Shown: one piece after another, positions 34,680-42,196 of the stretch
Layout: the number at the start of each line of letters is the position of its first letter
Position numbering within the stretch: position 1 is the stretch's first letter
From: Hanstruepera flava
GTDB taxonomy: Bacteria; Bacteroidota; Bacteroidia; Flavobacteriales; Flavobacteriaceae
Assembly: GCF_023634025.1 (NCBI RefSeq)
Contig: NZ_JALJCW010000002.1
Location: forward strand, 62,001 to 126,000
Length of the DNA stretch: 64,000 nt
Direction: 5' to 3'
The notes under the pieces: model-generated
Seen by the model: only the letters and a program-made list of their open reading frames with translations
Databases searched by the model: none
Told to the model about the DNA's origin: nothing
Translations under genes and position numbers: made by a program

Positions 34680-36383
34680 ATGAAGAAGTATCTTCTTTCA
34701 ATATTTACACTTGTATTACCTTTTTTAACATTTGCTCAAGAAGAGGTGGGATTGGATCAAAAAATTGACCAAGCCTTTCAGCCGGTTTCAGATTTTTTCT
34801 CGAACGTTATTTTCTTTGAAATTGCAGGAACACCTTTCGTTCTTTTATTACTTGTAGGTAGTGCTGCGTTTTTCACGATTTATTTCGGGTTTCCTAATAT
34901 TCGTTATTTCGGAAAAGCCATTAATACGGTTAGAGGAAAATATGAAGACATTGAAAAACATGGCGCAGCCGAATTATATGGTGAAGATGGTATTGCTCAA
35001 GGTCAAGATTTAACAAAAGTTGATATTGATGAACATCTTGATAAGGTAGAAGAAAAGTTAGCTGCTAATGATGATTTAGCTATAGATGGAGACATTGTTG
35101 ATACTATTCGCGATGAAAGTTCAGATGGAGAGGTATCACACTTCCAAGCTTTAGCAACAGCAGTTTCTGGAACTGTTGGAAACGGAAATATTGCTGGTGT
35201 TGCATTAGCTATTGCATTAGGTGGGCCAGGAGCAACCTTTTGGATGATTGTTTGTGGTTTATTAGGTATGTCAACCAAGTTTGTGGAATGTACGTTGGGT
35301 GTTCAATATAGAGATGTTGGTGAAGATGGTACCGTTTATGGCGGTCCAATGTACTATATAAGTAAAGGACTTAAAGCAAAAGGCTTTAAAACCCTAGGTA
35401 AAGTAGCTGCCGCATTATTTGCTGTGTTTTGTATTGGAGGATCATTTGGTGGTGGTAATGCTGCGCAATCTAATCAAGCTACAATAGTAATCAAGGAAAT
35501 GTTTAATTGGGAAAGCACGGCAGCAGGAGCTATTGTTGGCGTTGTTTTGGCCATTTTAGTAGGTATTATCATTATTGGTGGAATCAAGCGAATTGCGTCA
35601 GTAACCGAAAAAGTTGTGCCATTTATGGCTGTACTTTATATTCTATGTTGTTTATATATCATCTTAAGTAACTTTGATTTGATTGATGATGCTATTGGTT
35701 TAATTGTACAAGAAGCCTTTAACCCAACTGCTATTGGTGTTGGTGGTTTTATTGGTGTTTTGCTGGTTGGATTTAAAAGAGCGGCGTTTTCTAACGAAGC
35801 TGGAGCGGGTTCGGCATCAATTGCGCACTCTGCAGTACGAACTAAATATTCAGCTAGTGAAGGTTTAGTAGCCTTATTGGAACCATTTATTGATACAGTT
35901 GTAATCTGTACGATGACAGCTTTAGTAATTATTATATTCAACTTTGGAGGTTTCTTCGAGTATGGAGATGCAACTGGAGCTGGAGTAGTGATAATTGATG
36001 GTATGAGTTATGAAGGTGCTGGAATCACTTCTAAAGCTTTTGCAGAATACATTCCTTATTCTAATGTATTTTTAACAATAGCTGTTGTATTGTTTGCGGT
36101 ATCAACAATGATTTCTTGGTCTTATTACGGGTTACAATCCTGGAAGTTTTTATTTGGTAGAGGTAAAGCAGCAGATTTAACTTATAAATTATTATTTTTA
36201 GTATTTGTTGTAATTGGTGCCGCTGCAAGTATGGGATCAATTTGGGCTTTCTCTGATGCGATGATTTTTGCTATGGTATTCCCAAATATGGTTGGTCTTT
36301 ACTTCTTGTTCCCAGTTGTGAAAAAACAATTAAATAGATATCTAGATGCCATCAAGCTTAAAGCCGATGCTATAGAAGATTAA
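34680..36383 (+). CDS. Alanine/glycine:cation symporter (AGCS), with signal-like N-terminus and acidic insertion
   Basis: The core is a standard AGCS transporter: FGFPNIRYFGKAINTVRGKY, GEVSHFQALATAVSGTVGNGNIAGVALAIALGGPGATFWMIVCGLLGMSTKFVECTLGVQYRD, the ASIAHSAVRT and FSNEAGAGSAS blocks, and ten or more helices. It takes up alanine or glycine with Na+. Two features are odd. Residues 1-20 read as a cleavable signal peptide (LTFAQEE), and about sixty acidic residues (88-150, ending DTIRDESSDG) are inserted between the first core helices, where most family members have about ten. At 567 residues it is about 100 longer than usual. Confidence 0.9.
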   Translation: MKKYLLSIFTLVLPFLTFAQEEVGLDQKIDQAFQPVSDFFSNVIFFEIAGTPFVLLLLVGSAAFFTIYFGFPNIRYFGKAINTVRGKYEDIEKHGAAELYGEDGIAQGQDLTKVDIDEHLDKVEEKLAANDDLAIDGDIVDTIRDESSDGEVSHFQALATAVSGTVGNGNIAGVALAIALGGPGATFWMIVCGLLGMSTKFVECTLGVQYRDVGEDGTVYGGPMYYISKGLKAKGFKTLGKVAAALFAVFCIGGSFGGGNAAQSNQATIVIKEMFNWESTAAGAIVGVVLAILVGIIIIGGIKRIASVTEKVVPFMAVLYILCCLYIILSNFDLIDDAIGLIVQEAFNPTAIGVGGFIGVLLVGFKRAAFSNEAGAGSASIAHSAVRTKYSASEGLVALLEPFIDTVVICTMTALVIIIFNFGGFFEYGDATGAGVVIIDGMSYEGAGITSKAFAEYIPYSNVFLTIAVVLFAVSTMISWSYYGLQSWKFLFGRGKAADLTYKLLFLVFVVIGAAASMGSIWAFSDAMIFAMVFPNMVGLYFLFPVVKKQLNRYLDAIKLKADAIED

Positions 36384-36398
36384 CAAAAACCAAAATAT

Positions 36399-37265
36399 AT
36401 GAAATCCCATTTCACGTTTACCAAAAAACAACGGAATGGGATTTTTTTATTGTTCATTTGTATTATTCTGCTTCAAATAGCGATATTTTATTCCGCTTCA
36501 TCAAATAAACCGGATGTTCAAGATTCAGAACAGGTTATAAAATGGCAGCGTGAAATAGATTCTCTTAAGGTGATTAAGATTGCTGAAAGTAAACCGAAAA
36601 TCTACCCTTTTAACCCAAATTTTATTACAGACTACAAGGGCTACAGTTTAGGCATGTCTAATCAAGAGATTGATAGATTGTTAAAATTTAGAGCAAAAGA
36701 TCAATGGGTCAATTCGGCCCAAGAGTTTCAGCAAGTAACCAAAATATCAGATACATTGCTCGAAGAGATTTCACCTTATTTTAAATTTCCAGAATGGGTG
36801 ACAAAGCCTAAAACAAATGCTTTTCAAAAAACACAATATGAGAATACACCTAAAACTTATGATGAAAAAACAGATTTAAACACAGTAACAGCAAGTCAGT
36901 TACAGCGTGTATATGGTATTGGTGAAAAACTATCAGAAAACATTATTAACTATAGAACTAAAGTTGGAGGTTTTGCAGCTGATATAGAATTACAGGAAGT
37001 TTACGGGCTAAAGCCTGACGTTATAGAGAATATTGGTAAAGCGTTTACCGTAAAAACGCCACGAACCATTCAAAAAATAAATTTAAATACAGCTAGCAAA
37101 GATGAATTGGTGACTATTAAGTATATAGATTATGAAATTGCCTATAACATTATGGAGGAAAGAACCCTGCGTGATGGTTTTAAATCATTGGATGAATTAA
37201 CAAAAGTTAAGGACTTTCCAGTTCATAAAATTGATATAATTAAGTTATATTTGATGCTCAATTAA
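36399..37265 (+). CDS. Membrane-anchored helix-hairpin-helix (ComEA-like) protein
   Basis: One N-terminal membrane helix (GIFLLFICIILLQIAIFYS, about 14-32) and then three or more HhH repeats: LGMSNQEIDRLLKFRAKDQWV, then KTDLNTVTASQLQRVYGIGEKLSENIINYRTKVGGF, and finally KINLNTASKDELVTIKYIDYEIAYNIMEERTLRDGFKS. The VYGIGEKLSENII hairpin is the DNA-contact type seen in ComEA. It may bind DNA at the membrane; use in transformation is possible, but no other competence gene is near. It follows the symporter by 15 bases. Confidence 0.85.
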   Translation: MKSHFTFTKKQRNGIFLLFICIILLQIAIFYSASSNKPDVQDSEQVIKWQREIDSLKVIKIAESKPKIYPFNPNFITDYKGYSLGMSNQEIDRLLKFRAKDQWVNSAQEFQQVTKISDTLLEEISPYFKFPEWVTKPKTNAFQKTQYENTPKTYDEKTDLNTVTASQLQRVYGIGEKLSENIINYRTKVGGFAADIELQEVYGLKPDVIENIGKAFTVKTPRTIQKINLNTASKDELVTIKYIDYEIAYNIMEERTLRDGFKSLDELTKVKDFPVHKIDIIKLYLMLN

Positions 37266-37291
37266 TCACAAAAAAAGAAGGTATGAATAGT

Positions 37292-38449
37292 ATGTACTTC
37301 ACAGAAGAACATAATATGTTTAGGCAGAGTTTGAAAGATTTCTTACAAAAAGAAGTGGTTCCCCATATTGAAAAATGGGAGAAAGACGGAACCGTAGAAC
37401 GCTTCATTTGGAAGAAATTTGGAGACATGGGATTTTTCGGTGTCAATTATCCAGAAGCTTATGGCGGTTTAAATCTCGATTTATTTTATACGGTCATCTT
37501 TCTTGAAGAGTTACAAAAAATAAACTCTGGTGGTTTTGCTGCTAATATGTGGGCTCATGCTTATTTGGCTATGACCCATGTAAATGCCGAAGGTAGCGAA
37601 GCTATTAAGCAAAAATATTTATCAGCTAGTATTTCAGGAGATATGATAGGCTGTCTTTGCGTAACTGAACCTTTTGGAGGAAGTGATGTTGCTGGTATGC
37701 GGACAACTGCTGTTAAGCAAGGTGATAATTATGTTATTAATGGTTCTAAGACTTTTATTACAAATGGTGTCTATAGTGATTATTTGGTAGTTGCAGCTAA
37801 AACCAATCCAGAATTGGGAAATAAAGGCATAAGTATGTTTATCATAGATCGTGATACGCCTGGTGTATCTTCAACGAAGTTGGATAAGTTGGGTTGGCGT
37901 GCTAGTGATACTGCTGAAATAGCTTTTGATAATGTTACTATTCCTGCTTCAAATTTAATGGGAGAAGAGAATAAAGGCTTTAATTACATTATGCAGCATT
38001 TTGCTTTTGAACGTTTAATTATGGGAGTTAATGCGCACGCTAGAGCAGAATATGCTCTAGATTATGCAAAACAATATATGAGTGAGCGTAAAGCTTTTGG
38101 TCAAAGCATAAATAAATTCCAAGCTTTACGTCATGCCTTTTCTGATGCCTACGGTTATATGGAAGTATGTAAGGAGTTTAATTATTCGGTAGCATATCGC
38201 ATGAATAAAGGTGTTTATGTAGTTAAAGAAGCAACAGTCTCTAAATTACAATCCACAAAAATGGCAGACGAGGTTATTTATCAATGCCTGCAATTTTTAG
38301 GTGGTTATGGATATATGGAAGAATACCCAATGGCAAGATTGTTGCGCGATAGTCGTTTGGGGCCAATAGGAGGTGGAACTTCAGAAATTTTACGTGAGAT
38401 TATCGCTAAAATAGAACTTGATGGTAAAGACTATAAGCCTGCTACTTAA
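37292..38449 (+). CDS. Acyl-CoA dehydrogenase
   Basis: Starting at the second ATG (37292, MYFTEEHNMFRQSLKDFL), which fits the family better than 37283 (adds MNS), the protein is about 385 residues, the family length. CLCVTEPFGGSDVAGMRTTA is the flavin/acyl-CoA-binding signature 1, QALRHAFSDAYGYMEVCKEF and QCLQFLGGYGYMEEYPMARLLRDSR are in the FAD adenine-binding region, and IGGGTSEILREIIAK is the C-terminal signature 2. The catalytic glutamate common in MCAD appears to be in the G-G-T-S-E segment position typical of long/short-branched types. It oxidises an acyl-CoA, passing electrons to ETF. A GAAGG stretch lies upstream of the start. Confidence 0.92.
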   Translation: MYFTEEHNMFRQSLKDFLQKEVVPHIEKWEKDGTVERFIWKKFGDMGFFGVNYPEAYGGLNLDLFYTVIFLEELQKINSGGFAANMWAHAYLAMTHVNAEGSEAIKQKYLSASISGDMIGCLCVTEPFGGSDVAGMRTTAVKQGDNYVINGSKTFITNGVYSDYLVVAAKTNPELGNKGISMFIIDRDTPGVSSTKLDKLGWRASDTAEIAFDNVTIPASNLMGEENKGFNYIMQHFAFERLIMGVNAHARAEYALDYAKQYMSERKAFGQSINKFQALRHAFSDAYGYMEVCKEFNYSVAYRMNKGVYVVKEATVSKLQSTKMADEVIYQCLQFLGGYGYMEEYPMARLLRDSRLGPIGGGTSEILREIIAKIELDGKDYKPAT

Positions 38450-38463
38450 CTTAAAAACTTACA

Positions 38464-39888
38464 ATGAATTCTGTTTTTATTAGAAATTTAATTGCAATTC
38501 TACCCTTATTTGTTTGTGCAAATGTATTTTCTCAAACTGAAATTAAAAATTCTGTTCTAGATGCTGAATCGTTTCTACCATTAGAAAGTGCCAGTGTGTA
38601 TGTTCAAAATACAACTATTGGAACCATTACTAATGAGGATGGAAAGTTTTTACTTGTTGTTCCCAATAAGCATCTAAAGGATACGCTTGTTATTTCATCA
38701 ATTGGTTTTAAAAGTTATAAGGTTCCAGTAAACGAATTTGATAATACGTTTGATGTGTATCTAGAACCCGATGTGGCTTCTTTAGACGAAGTATTGTTGG
38801 TAGCAGAAACAAGACCAAAAACAGGAAATGATATTGTGCTTCGAGCTTTGGAGGAACTAACAGAGAATTTGGCAGACTCATCGTATCTTCAAAAAGGATT
38901 CTTACGTCATAAAGAGCGCAATAAAAAAGAATTTAAATGGCTTATTGAAAGTGCTATTACCTTGTACGATCCTGGTTATGATACAATACCTGGAGAGCCT
39001 GTTAAAATTAATGTTGACCAAGTACGTAAGAGTTACGATTTAAGAGATGTTGATAGTTTGTTGACTTATACGTCATATCTGCGAAATAAAGGAATCAAAC
39101 TACGTTCACGAAATTTAAATCGCGATACCATTGAAACAGCTTCATTGGTTAAGGCTATAAAATGGAACGATAACAGAATTAACGGGTTGGAAACCCTGTT
39201 CCACGGAAAGTTAAATATGGTTAGAAATTCTGTGAACCCTAAAGCCTTGTTTGATCCCGAAGATATTTTAAGTAAGCATATGTTTAACTTGGATACGGTA
39301 TTAGTGGAAAACGATAGGAAAATTTATAAAATACAAATTTCTGAAAGTTTCGAACACATAAATTTAGAGACTAAAGGTGTTTTTAATGACGGTTATCAGC
39401 CAAAGGGTTGGATTTATATCTATTGGGATACCTATGCGATAAAGCGTATAGAATATGAACTACATGCCGCTTCTAAAGCACAGCGTAGCCGAAGTAAAAC
39501 TTTGTTCGATACCTATTTAAACCATAAATTGATAATCAATTATAAAGAGTATCAAGATAAAATGTACTTGAACTATGTGTATTATGAAACACCTAAATTG
39601 GTTAATGTTGGTGTTGCAGAAGACGACCCAAGAACGGAAGTTGATGAATCTGCCGTCAATAAAGAAGAACGATACTACTATACGGTTCAAGAAATTTTGT
39701 TTACTGAAATCATAACAGACCAAGAGCAGGTTAGCGAAACCTTATCCAAACCTTGGGATGCTGACATGTTCTCTCCAAAACCTTACGATAAAGCCTTCTG
39801 GAAAAACTACAATACTTTACTAGAAAGCGAAGAAGAAGAAAAACTTATTCAAGACCTAACACAACGCTACTCATTATATAAGGAATAA
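38464..39888 (+). CDS. Outer-membrane-associated protein with carboxypeptidase-regulatory-like domain
   Basis: A signal peptide (about 1-22, ending ANVFSQ) precedes a CarboxypepD_reg-like beta-sandwich (about 25-110: VLDAESFLPLESASVYVQNTTIGTITNEDGKFLLVVP, then LVISSIGFKSYKVPV). The remaining 360 residues (LDEVLLVAETRPKTGNDIVLRALEELTENLADSSYLQKGFLRHK) belong to a type common in Flavobacteria, sometimes called DUF5686-like, without the outer barrel. It is thought to be an exported surface protein; no role can be assigned. It starts 14 bases after the dehydrogenase. Confidence 0.75.
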   Translation: MNSVFIRNLIAILPLFVCANVFSQTEIKNSVLDAESFLPLESASVYVQNTTIGTITNEDGKFLLVVPNKHLKDTLVISSIGFKSYKVPVNEFDNTFDVYLEPDVASLDEVLLVAETRPKTGNDIVLRALEELTENLADSSYLQKGFLRHKERNKKEFKWLIESAITLYDPGYDTIPGEPVKINVDQVRKSYDLRDVDSLLTYTSYLRNKGIKLRSRNLNRDTIETASLVKAIKWNDNRINGLETLFHGKLNMVRNSVNPKALFDPEDILSKHMFNLDTVLVENDRKIYKIQISESFEHINLETKGVFNDGYQPKGWIYIYWDTYAIKRIEYELHAASKAQRSRSKTLFDTYLNHKLIINYKEYQDKMYLNYVYYETPKLVNVGVAEDDPRTEVDESAVNKEERYYYTVQEILFTEIITDQEQVSETLSKPWDADMFSPKPYDKAFWKNYNTLLESEEEEKLIQDLTQRYSLYKE

Positions 39889-39902
39889 TTTTTTGATTTC
39901 TA

Positions 39903-39932
39903 TTGCAGAATTCAAATTAGTTATTATTTTTG
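39903..39932 (+). promoter_or_regulatory. Predicted full promoter of rpsU
   Basis: TTG at 39903-39905, 19 bases, then TATTTTTG at 39925-39932: a complete Bacteroidetes -33/-7 pair. Transcription should start near 39938, giving a leader of about 32 bases. Confidence 0.7.
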
Positions 39933-39950
39933 CAACCTGAAAATTCTAAA

Positions 39951-39960
39951 AGAGAGGAGG
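39951..39960 (+). promoter_or_regulatory. Strong Shine-Dalgarno sequence of rpsU
   Basis: AGAGAGGAGG contains AGGAGG, ending nine bases before the ATG at 39970. I see no comparable sequence in front of other genes in the window, including tuf and the ribosomal protein genes. In Bacteroidetes the anti-SD is normally sequestered by bS21 and neighbouring proteins, so an SD on the bS21 mRNA is a candidate self-regulation site. Confidence 0.85.
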
Positions 39961-39969
39961 TTAGAGCCT

Positions 39970-40164
39970 ATGTTAATTATACCAGTTAAAGACGGAGAAA
40001 ATATAGATAGAGCATTAAAGCGTTACAAGCGTAAGTTTGTTAGAACAACAATAAAGAATCAGTTGCAAGAACGCAAGCAATATACAAAGCCTTCTGTAGC
40101 ACGTAGAGCGCAGATTCAAAAAGCGCAATACATTCAGAGTTTAAGAGATCAAGAAGAGATTTAA
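39970..40164 (+). CDS. rpsU: 30S ribosomal protein bS21
   Basis: The 64-residue basic protein MLIIPVKDGENIDRALKRYKRKF with VRTTIKNQLQERKQYTKPSVARRAQIQKAQY is bS21, which sits near the 3' end of 16S rRNA at the mRNA exit platform. The length and the KPSVARR segment are normal for Bacteroidetes. It has its own promoter, a strong SD and its own terminator, so it is a one-gene unit. In this phylum, bS21 is one of the proteins that cover the anti-SD, hence the interest of its own SD. Confidence 0.95.
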   Translation: MLIIPVKDGENIDRALKRYKRKFVRTTIKNQLQERKQYTKPSVARRAQIQKAQYIQSLRDQEEI

Positions 40165-40181
40165 ATAAAAGCTCAATAAAT

Positions 40182-40212
40182 AAAAAAATCCTGCATTATG
40201 CAGGATTTTTTT
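40182..40212 (+). terminator. Intrinsic terminator of rpsU
   Basis: Arms 40182-40195 and 40199-40212 pair perfectly (ATCCTGCA/TGCAGGAT core) with a TTA loop and a seven-T tail. Confidence 0.9.
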
Positions 40213-40273
40213 ATTCTAGTATAATTGTAATTTAAACTTTGTATTTTTATAAAAATCTACTGCTTTATAAAAT

Positions 40274-41164
40274 ATGCCTTTTAAATCCTTTTTAGATTAT
40301 TTGTCGCTGGAGAAAAATTATTCCAAGCTCACCATTCAAGCTTACGAAAAAGATTTAAATGATTTTTATAATTTTTTAAACCAAGAATATCAATCTACAG
40401 ATTTGAGTGCTGTTACCTATCCGCTTATACGCAGTTGGATTGTATCGCTTGTGGATAAGGAAATTTCAAACCGAACGATTAACAGGAAAATATCGGCATT
40501 AAACACTTATTATAAATTTCTCTTAAAGGTTGAAGACATAAAAGTCAATCCTTTATCCAAACATAAGGCGCTAAAGACAAGTAAAAAAGTTCAGATTCCG
40601 TTTTCAGAATCTGAAGTGGCTATTGTTTTAGACGAATTGAATTTTGATGATTCATTTAAAGGTATAAGAGATAAGGTGATTATAGAGTTGTTTTATTCAA
40701 CAGGAATCAGACGAATTGAATTAGTAGAATTAAAACTAAACAGTATCGATTTTTCAAACCGAACGATAAAAGTACTGGGTAAGCGCAACAAAGAACGTAT
40801 TATTCCGTTATTAGATTCAGTCCTCAAAAATTTGCAGACATATATATATGTAAGAAAATCGTTAGATAATATTCAAGATAAAGACATATTATTTTTAACA
40901 CAAAAAGGCGTTAAAATTTATGAAACTCTTGTTTACCGAATAATTAATGATTATTTTAGTTTGGCATCTTCTAAAGTAAAAAAGAGTCCGCATATATTAA
41001 GACATTCATTTGCGACACATTTACTTAATCAAGGTGCCGATTTAAATACTGTAAAGGAATTATTAGGTCATTCTAGTTTAGCGGCAACTCAAGTTTATAC
41101 ACACAATAGTATAGCAGAGCTAAAAAAAGTCTACATGAATGCGCACCCTAGAAGTAAAAAGTAA
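40274..41164 (+). CDS. xerC: Tyrosine recombinase, XerC/XerD type
   Basis: A 296-residue site-specific recombinase with all catalytic residues: Arg146 (TGIRR), Lys170 (LGKRNKER), His240 and Arg243 (HILRHSFATHLL), His266 (LGHSS) and Tyr275 (QVYTHNS). The N-terminal SAM-like DNA-binding domain is at 1-90. This is the size and layout of the chromosome-dimer-resolution recombinases XerC/XerD, and the locus between rpsU and hpf is a stable housekeeping place in Flavobacteria. So I do not read it as a mobile-element integrase. Whether it is XerC or XerD cannot be settled by eye. Confidence 0.88.
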   Translation: MPFKSFLDYLSLEKNYSKLTIQAYEKDLNDFYNFLNQEYQSTDLSAVTYPLIRSWIVSLVDKEISNRTINRKISALNTYYKFLLKVEDIKVNPLSKHKALKTSKKVQIPFSESEVAIVLDELNFDDSFKGIRDKVIIELFYSTGIRRIELVELKLNSIDFSNRTIKVLGKRNKERIIPLLDSVLKNLQTYIYVRKSLDNIQDKDILFLTQKGVKIYETLVYRIINDYFSLASSKVKKSPHILRHSFATHLLNQGADLNTVKELLGHSSLAATQVYTHNSIAELKKVYMNAHPRSKK

Positions 41165-41203
41165 ATCGAAAAACACTAATGTTTAACTTAATAATAGAAG
41201 AGT

Positions 41204-41506
41204 ATGAAAGTAAACACGCAATCAGTCAATTTTAATGCAGATAAAAAATTGATAGCCTTTATTCAAAAGCGTATGGATAAGTTAGAGTTATTTTATGATA
41301 AGGTCATACAATCAGATGTGTATTTAAAAGTTGAAAATACAAGTGATAAAGAAAATAAAATCTTCGAAGCACGTGTTAGTGTTCCGGGTGATACTTTTGT
41401 AGTAAAAAAGCAATGTAAAACATTTGAAGAAGGAGCTGATAGTGCAGTTGCATCATTAGAAAGACAGCTAAAAAAGCGAAAAGAAAAATTAAGAGCATAT
41501 TTATGA
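41204..41506 (+). CDS. hpf: Ribosome hibernation-promoting factor, short form
   Basis: The 100-residue product MKVNTQSVNFNADKKLIAFIQKRMDKLELFYDKV with VSVPGDTFVVKKQCKTFEEGADSAVASLERQLKKRKEKL has the beta-alpha-beta-beta-beta-alpha fold of HPF/YfiA. It binds the 30S decoding region and stabilises inactive ribosomes in stationary phase. It lacks the C-terminal dimerisation domain of long HPF. It follows the xer gene by 39 bases and precedes the tRNA/tuf transcript. Confidence 0.9.
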   Translation: MKVNTQSVNFNADKKLIAFIQKRMDKLELFYDKVIQSDVYLKVENTSDKENKIFEARVSVPGDTFVVKKQCKTFEEGADSAVASLERQLKKRKEKLRAYL

Positions 41507-41527
41507 CAAAATTTTTCAAAAAATGTT

Positions 41528-41556
41528 TTGAATAAGAAAATAAATATATACATTTG
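41528..41556 (+). promoter_or_regulatory. Predicted promoter of the tRNA-tuf transcription unit
   Basis: TTG at 41528-41530, 18 bases, then TACATTTG at 41549-41556. This is one of the best consensus promoters in the window. The likely transcription start, near 41561, coincides with the first base of the hairpin at 41561. Confidence 0.75.
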
Positions 41557-41560
41557 CAGT

Positions 41561-41586
41561 CCGTTAGAAATAGCGGGCTTTTTTTT
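41561..41586 (+). terminator. 5'-terminal hairpin with U run in the tRNA leader
   Basis: Arms 41561-41566 (CCGTTA) and 41571-41576 (TAGCGG) with a GAAA tetraloop are followed by GC and eight T. It has the look of an intrinsic terminator but lies at the presumed transcription start, 21 bases before tRNA-Thr. It could be a 5' stability element or an early termination site. Confidence 0.55.
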
Positions 41587-41607
41587 AGTTAAAAAAGCAA
41601 GGTAAAA

Positions 41608-41681
41608 GCCGATGTAGCTCAGCTGGCTAGAGCAGCTGATTTGTAATCAGCAGGTCGTGGGTTCGAGTCCCTCCATCGGCT
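41608..41681 (+). tRNA. tRNA-Thr (anticodon TGT)
   Basis: Acceptor GCCGATG pairs with CATCGGC, D-arm GCTCAGCTGGCTAGAGC, anticodon loop TTTGTAA with TGT and T-arm GTGGGTTCGAGTCCC. 74 bases, no encoded CCA. An identical copy lies at 59752. Confidence 0.96.
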
Positions 41682-41716
41682 CAAGTTCTTAAAGAAACTG
41701 AAACTAATTTTTTATT

Positions 41717-41799
41717 GGGGAGATACTCAAGCGGCCAACGAGGACAGACTGTAAATCTGTTGTTTTTTAACTTCGCAGGTTCGAATCCTGCTCTCCCCA
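41717..41799 (+). tRNA. tRNA-Tyr (anticodon GTA)
   Basis: Acceptor GGGGAGA pairs with TCTCCCC. Anticodon loop CTGTAAA with GTA, and a long variable arm of class II, followed by GCAGGTTCGAATCCTGC. 83 bases. Confidence 0.95.
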
Positions 41800-41860
41800 C
41801 GAAAATTGTTATAGTAGTTGTTAAAAGCTTGCTTTTGTAAGACTGCAATAAGAATTTTTA

Positions 41861-41905
41861 GTGAAGGGTCACCTTCACGGATCACCAAGTAAAACGAGGT
41901 AATCC
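41861..41905. other. Structured spacer between tRNA-Tyr and tRNA-Gly
   Basis: GTGAAGG (41861-41867) and CCTTCAC (41872-41878) form a perfect 7-bp hairpin with loop GTCA. Immediately next, 41879-41886 pairs with 41898-41905 (GGATcACC with GGTaATCC, one mismatch). The spacer of 121 bases is otherwise without a gene on either strand. Confidence 0.5.
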
Positions 41906-41920
41906 TTAAAACATGAAATT

Positions 41921-41993
41921 GCGGGAGTAGCTCAGTTGGTAGAGCGTCAGCCTTCCAAGCTGAATGTCGCCGGTTCGAACCCGGTCTCCCGCT
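41921..41993 (+). tRNA. tRNA-Gly (anticodon TCC)
   Basis: Acceptor GCGGGAG pairs with CTCCCGC. Anticodon loop CTTCCAA with TCC and T-arm CCGGTTCGAACCCGG. 73 bases. Confidence 0.96.
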
Positions 41994-41999
41994 CAAAAA

Positions 42000-42058
42000 A
42001 TTTACGAGTTACGATAAATGTTTACAAATCGTAAATCTAATAATCGGCAATCGTAAAT
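42000..42058. repeat. Short repeats in the tRNA-Gly/tRNA-Thr spacer
   Basis: AATCGTAAAT occurs at 42027-42036 and 42049-42058 (22 bases apart). ATTTACGA at 42000-42007 is the complement of the TCGTAAAT in both copies, so two alternative hairpins can form. Confidence 0.5.
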
Positions 42059-42063
42059 GAAAA

Positions 42064-42135
42064 GCCGGTGTAGCTCAGGGGTAGAGCGTTTCCTTGGTAA
42101 GGAAGAGGTCACGAGTTCAAATCTCGTCATTGGCT
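42064..42135 (+). tRNA. tRNA-Thr (anticodon GGT)
   Basis: Acceptor GCCGGTG with CATTGGC (two G-T pairs). Anticodon loop TTGGTAA with GGT and T-arm ACGAGTTCAAATCTCGT. 72 bases. It lies 61 bases ahead of tuf. Confidence 0.94.
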
Positions 42136-42196
42136 CTTTTTTTTAGGATTGAATAAAATTGAACACTAATATAAATTAAGATTAAATAAATTAAAC

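Noticed and set aside
40274-41164. Tyrosine recombinase as a sign of an integrated element near the tRNA genes
   Set aside because: Size and catalytic residues fit XerC/D, the setting is housekeeping, and I see no att repeats, phage or conjugation genes. The tRNA-Thr copies have unrelated flanks.
41727-41996. An 89-codon minus-strand frame over tRNA-Tyr and tRNA-Gly (SGRPGSNRRHSAWKADALPT)
   Set aside because: It is the complement of tRNA genes. This kind of sequence is a known false protein in databases.
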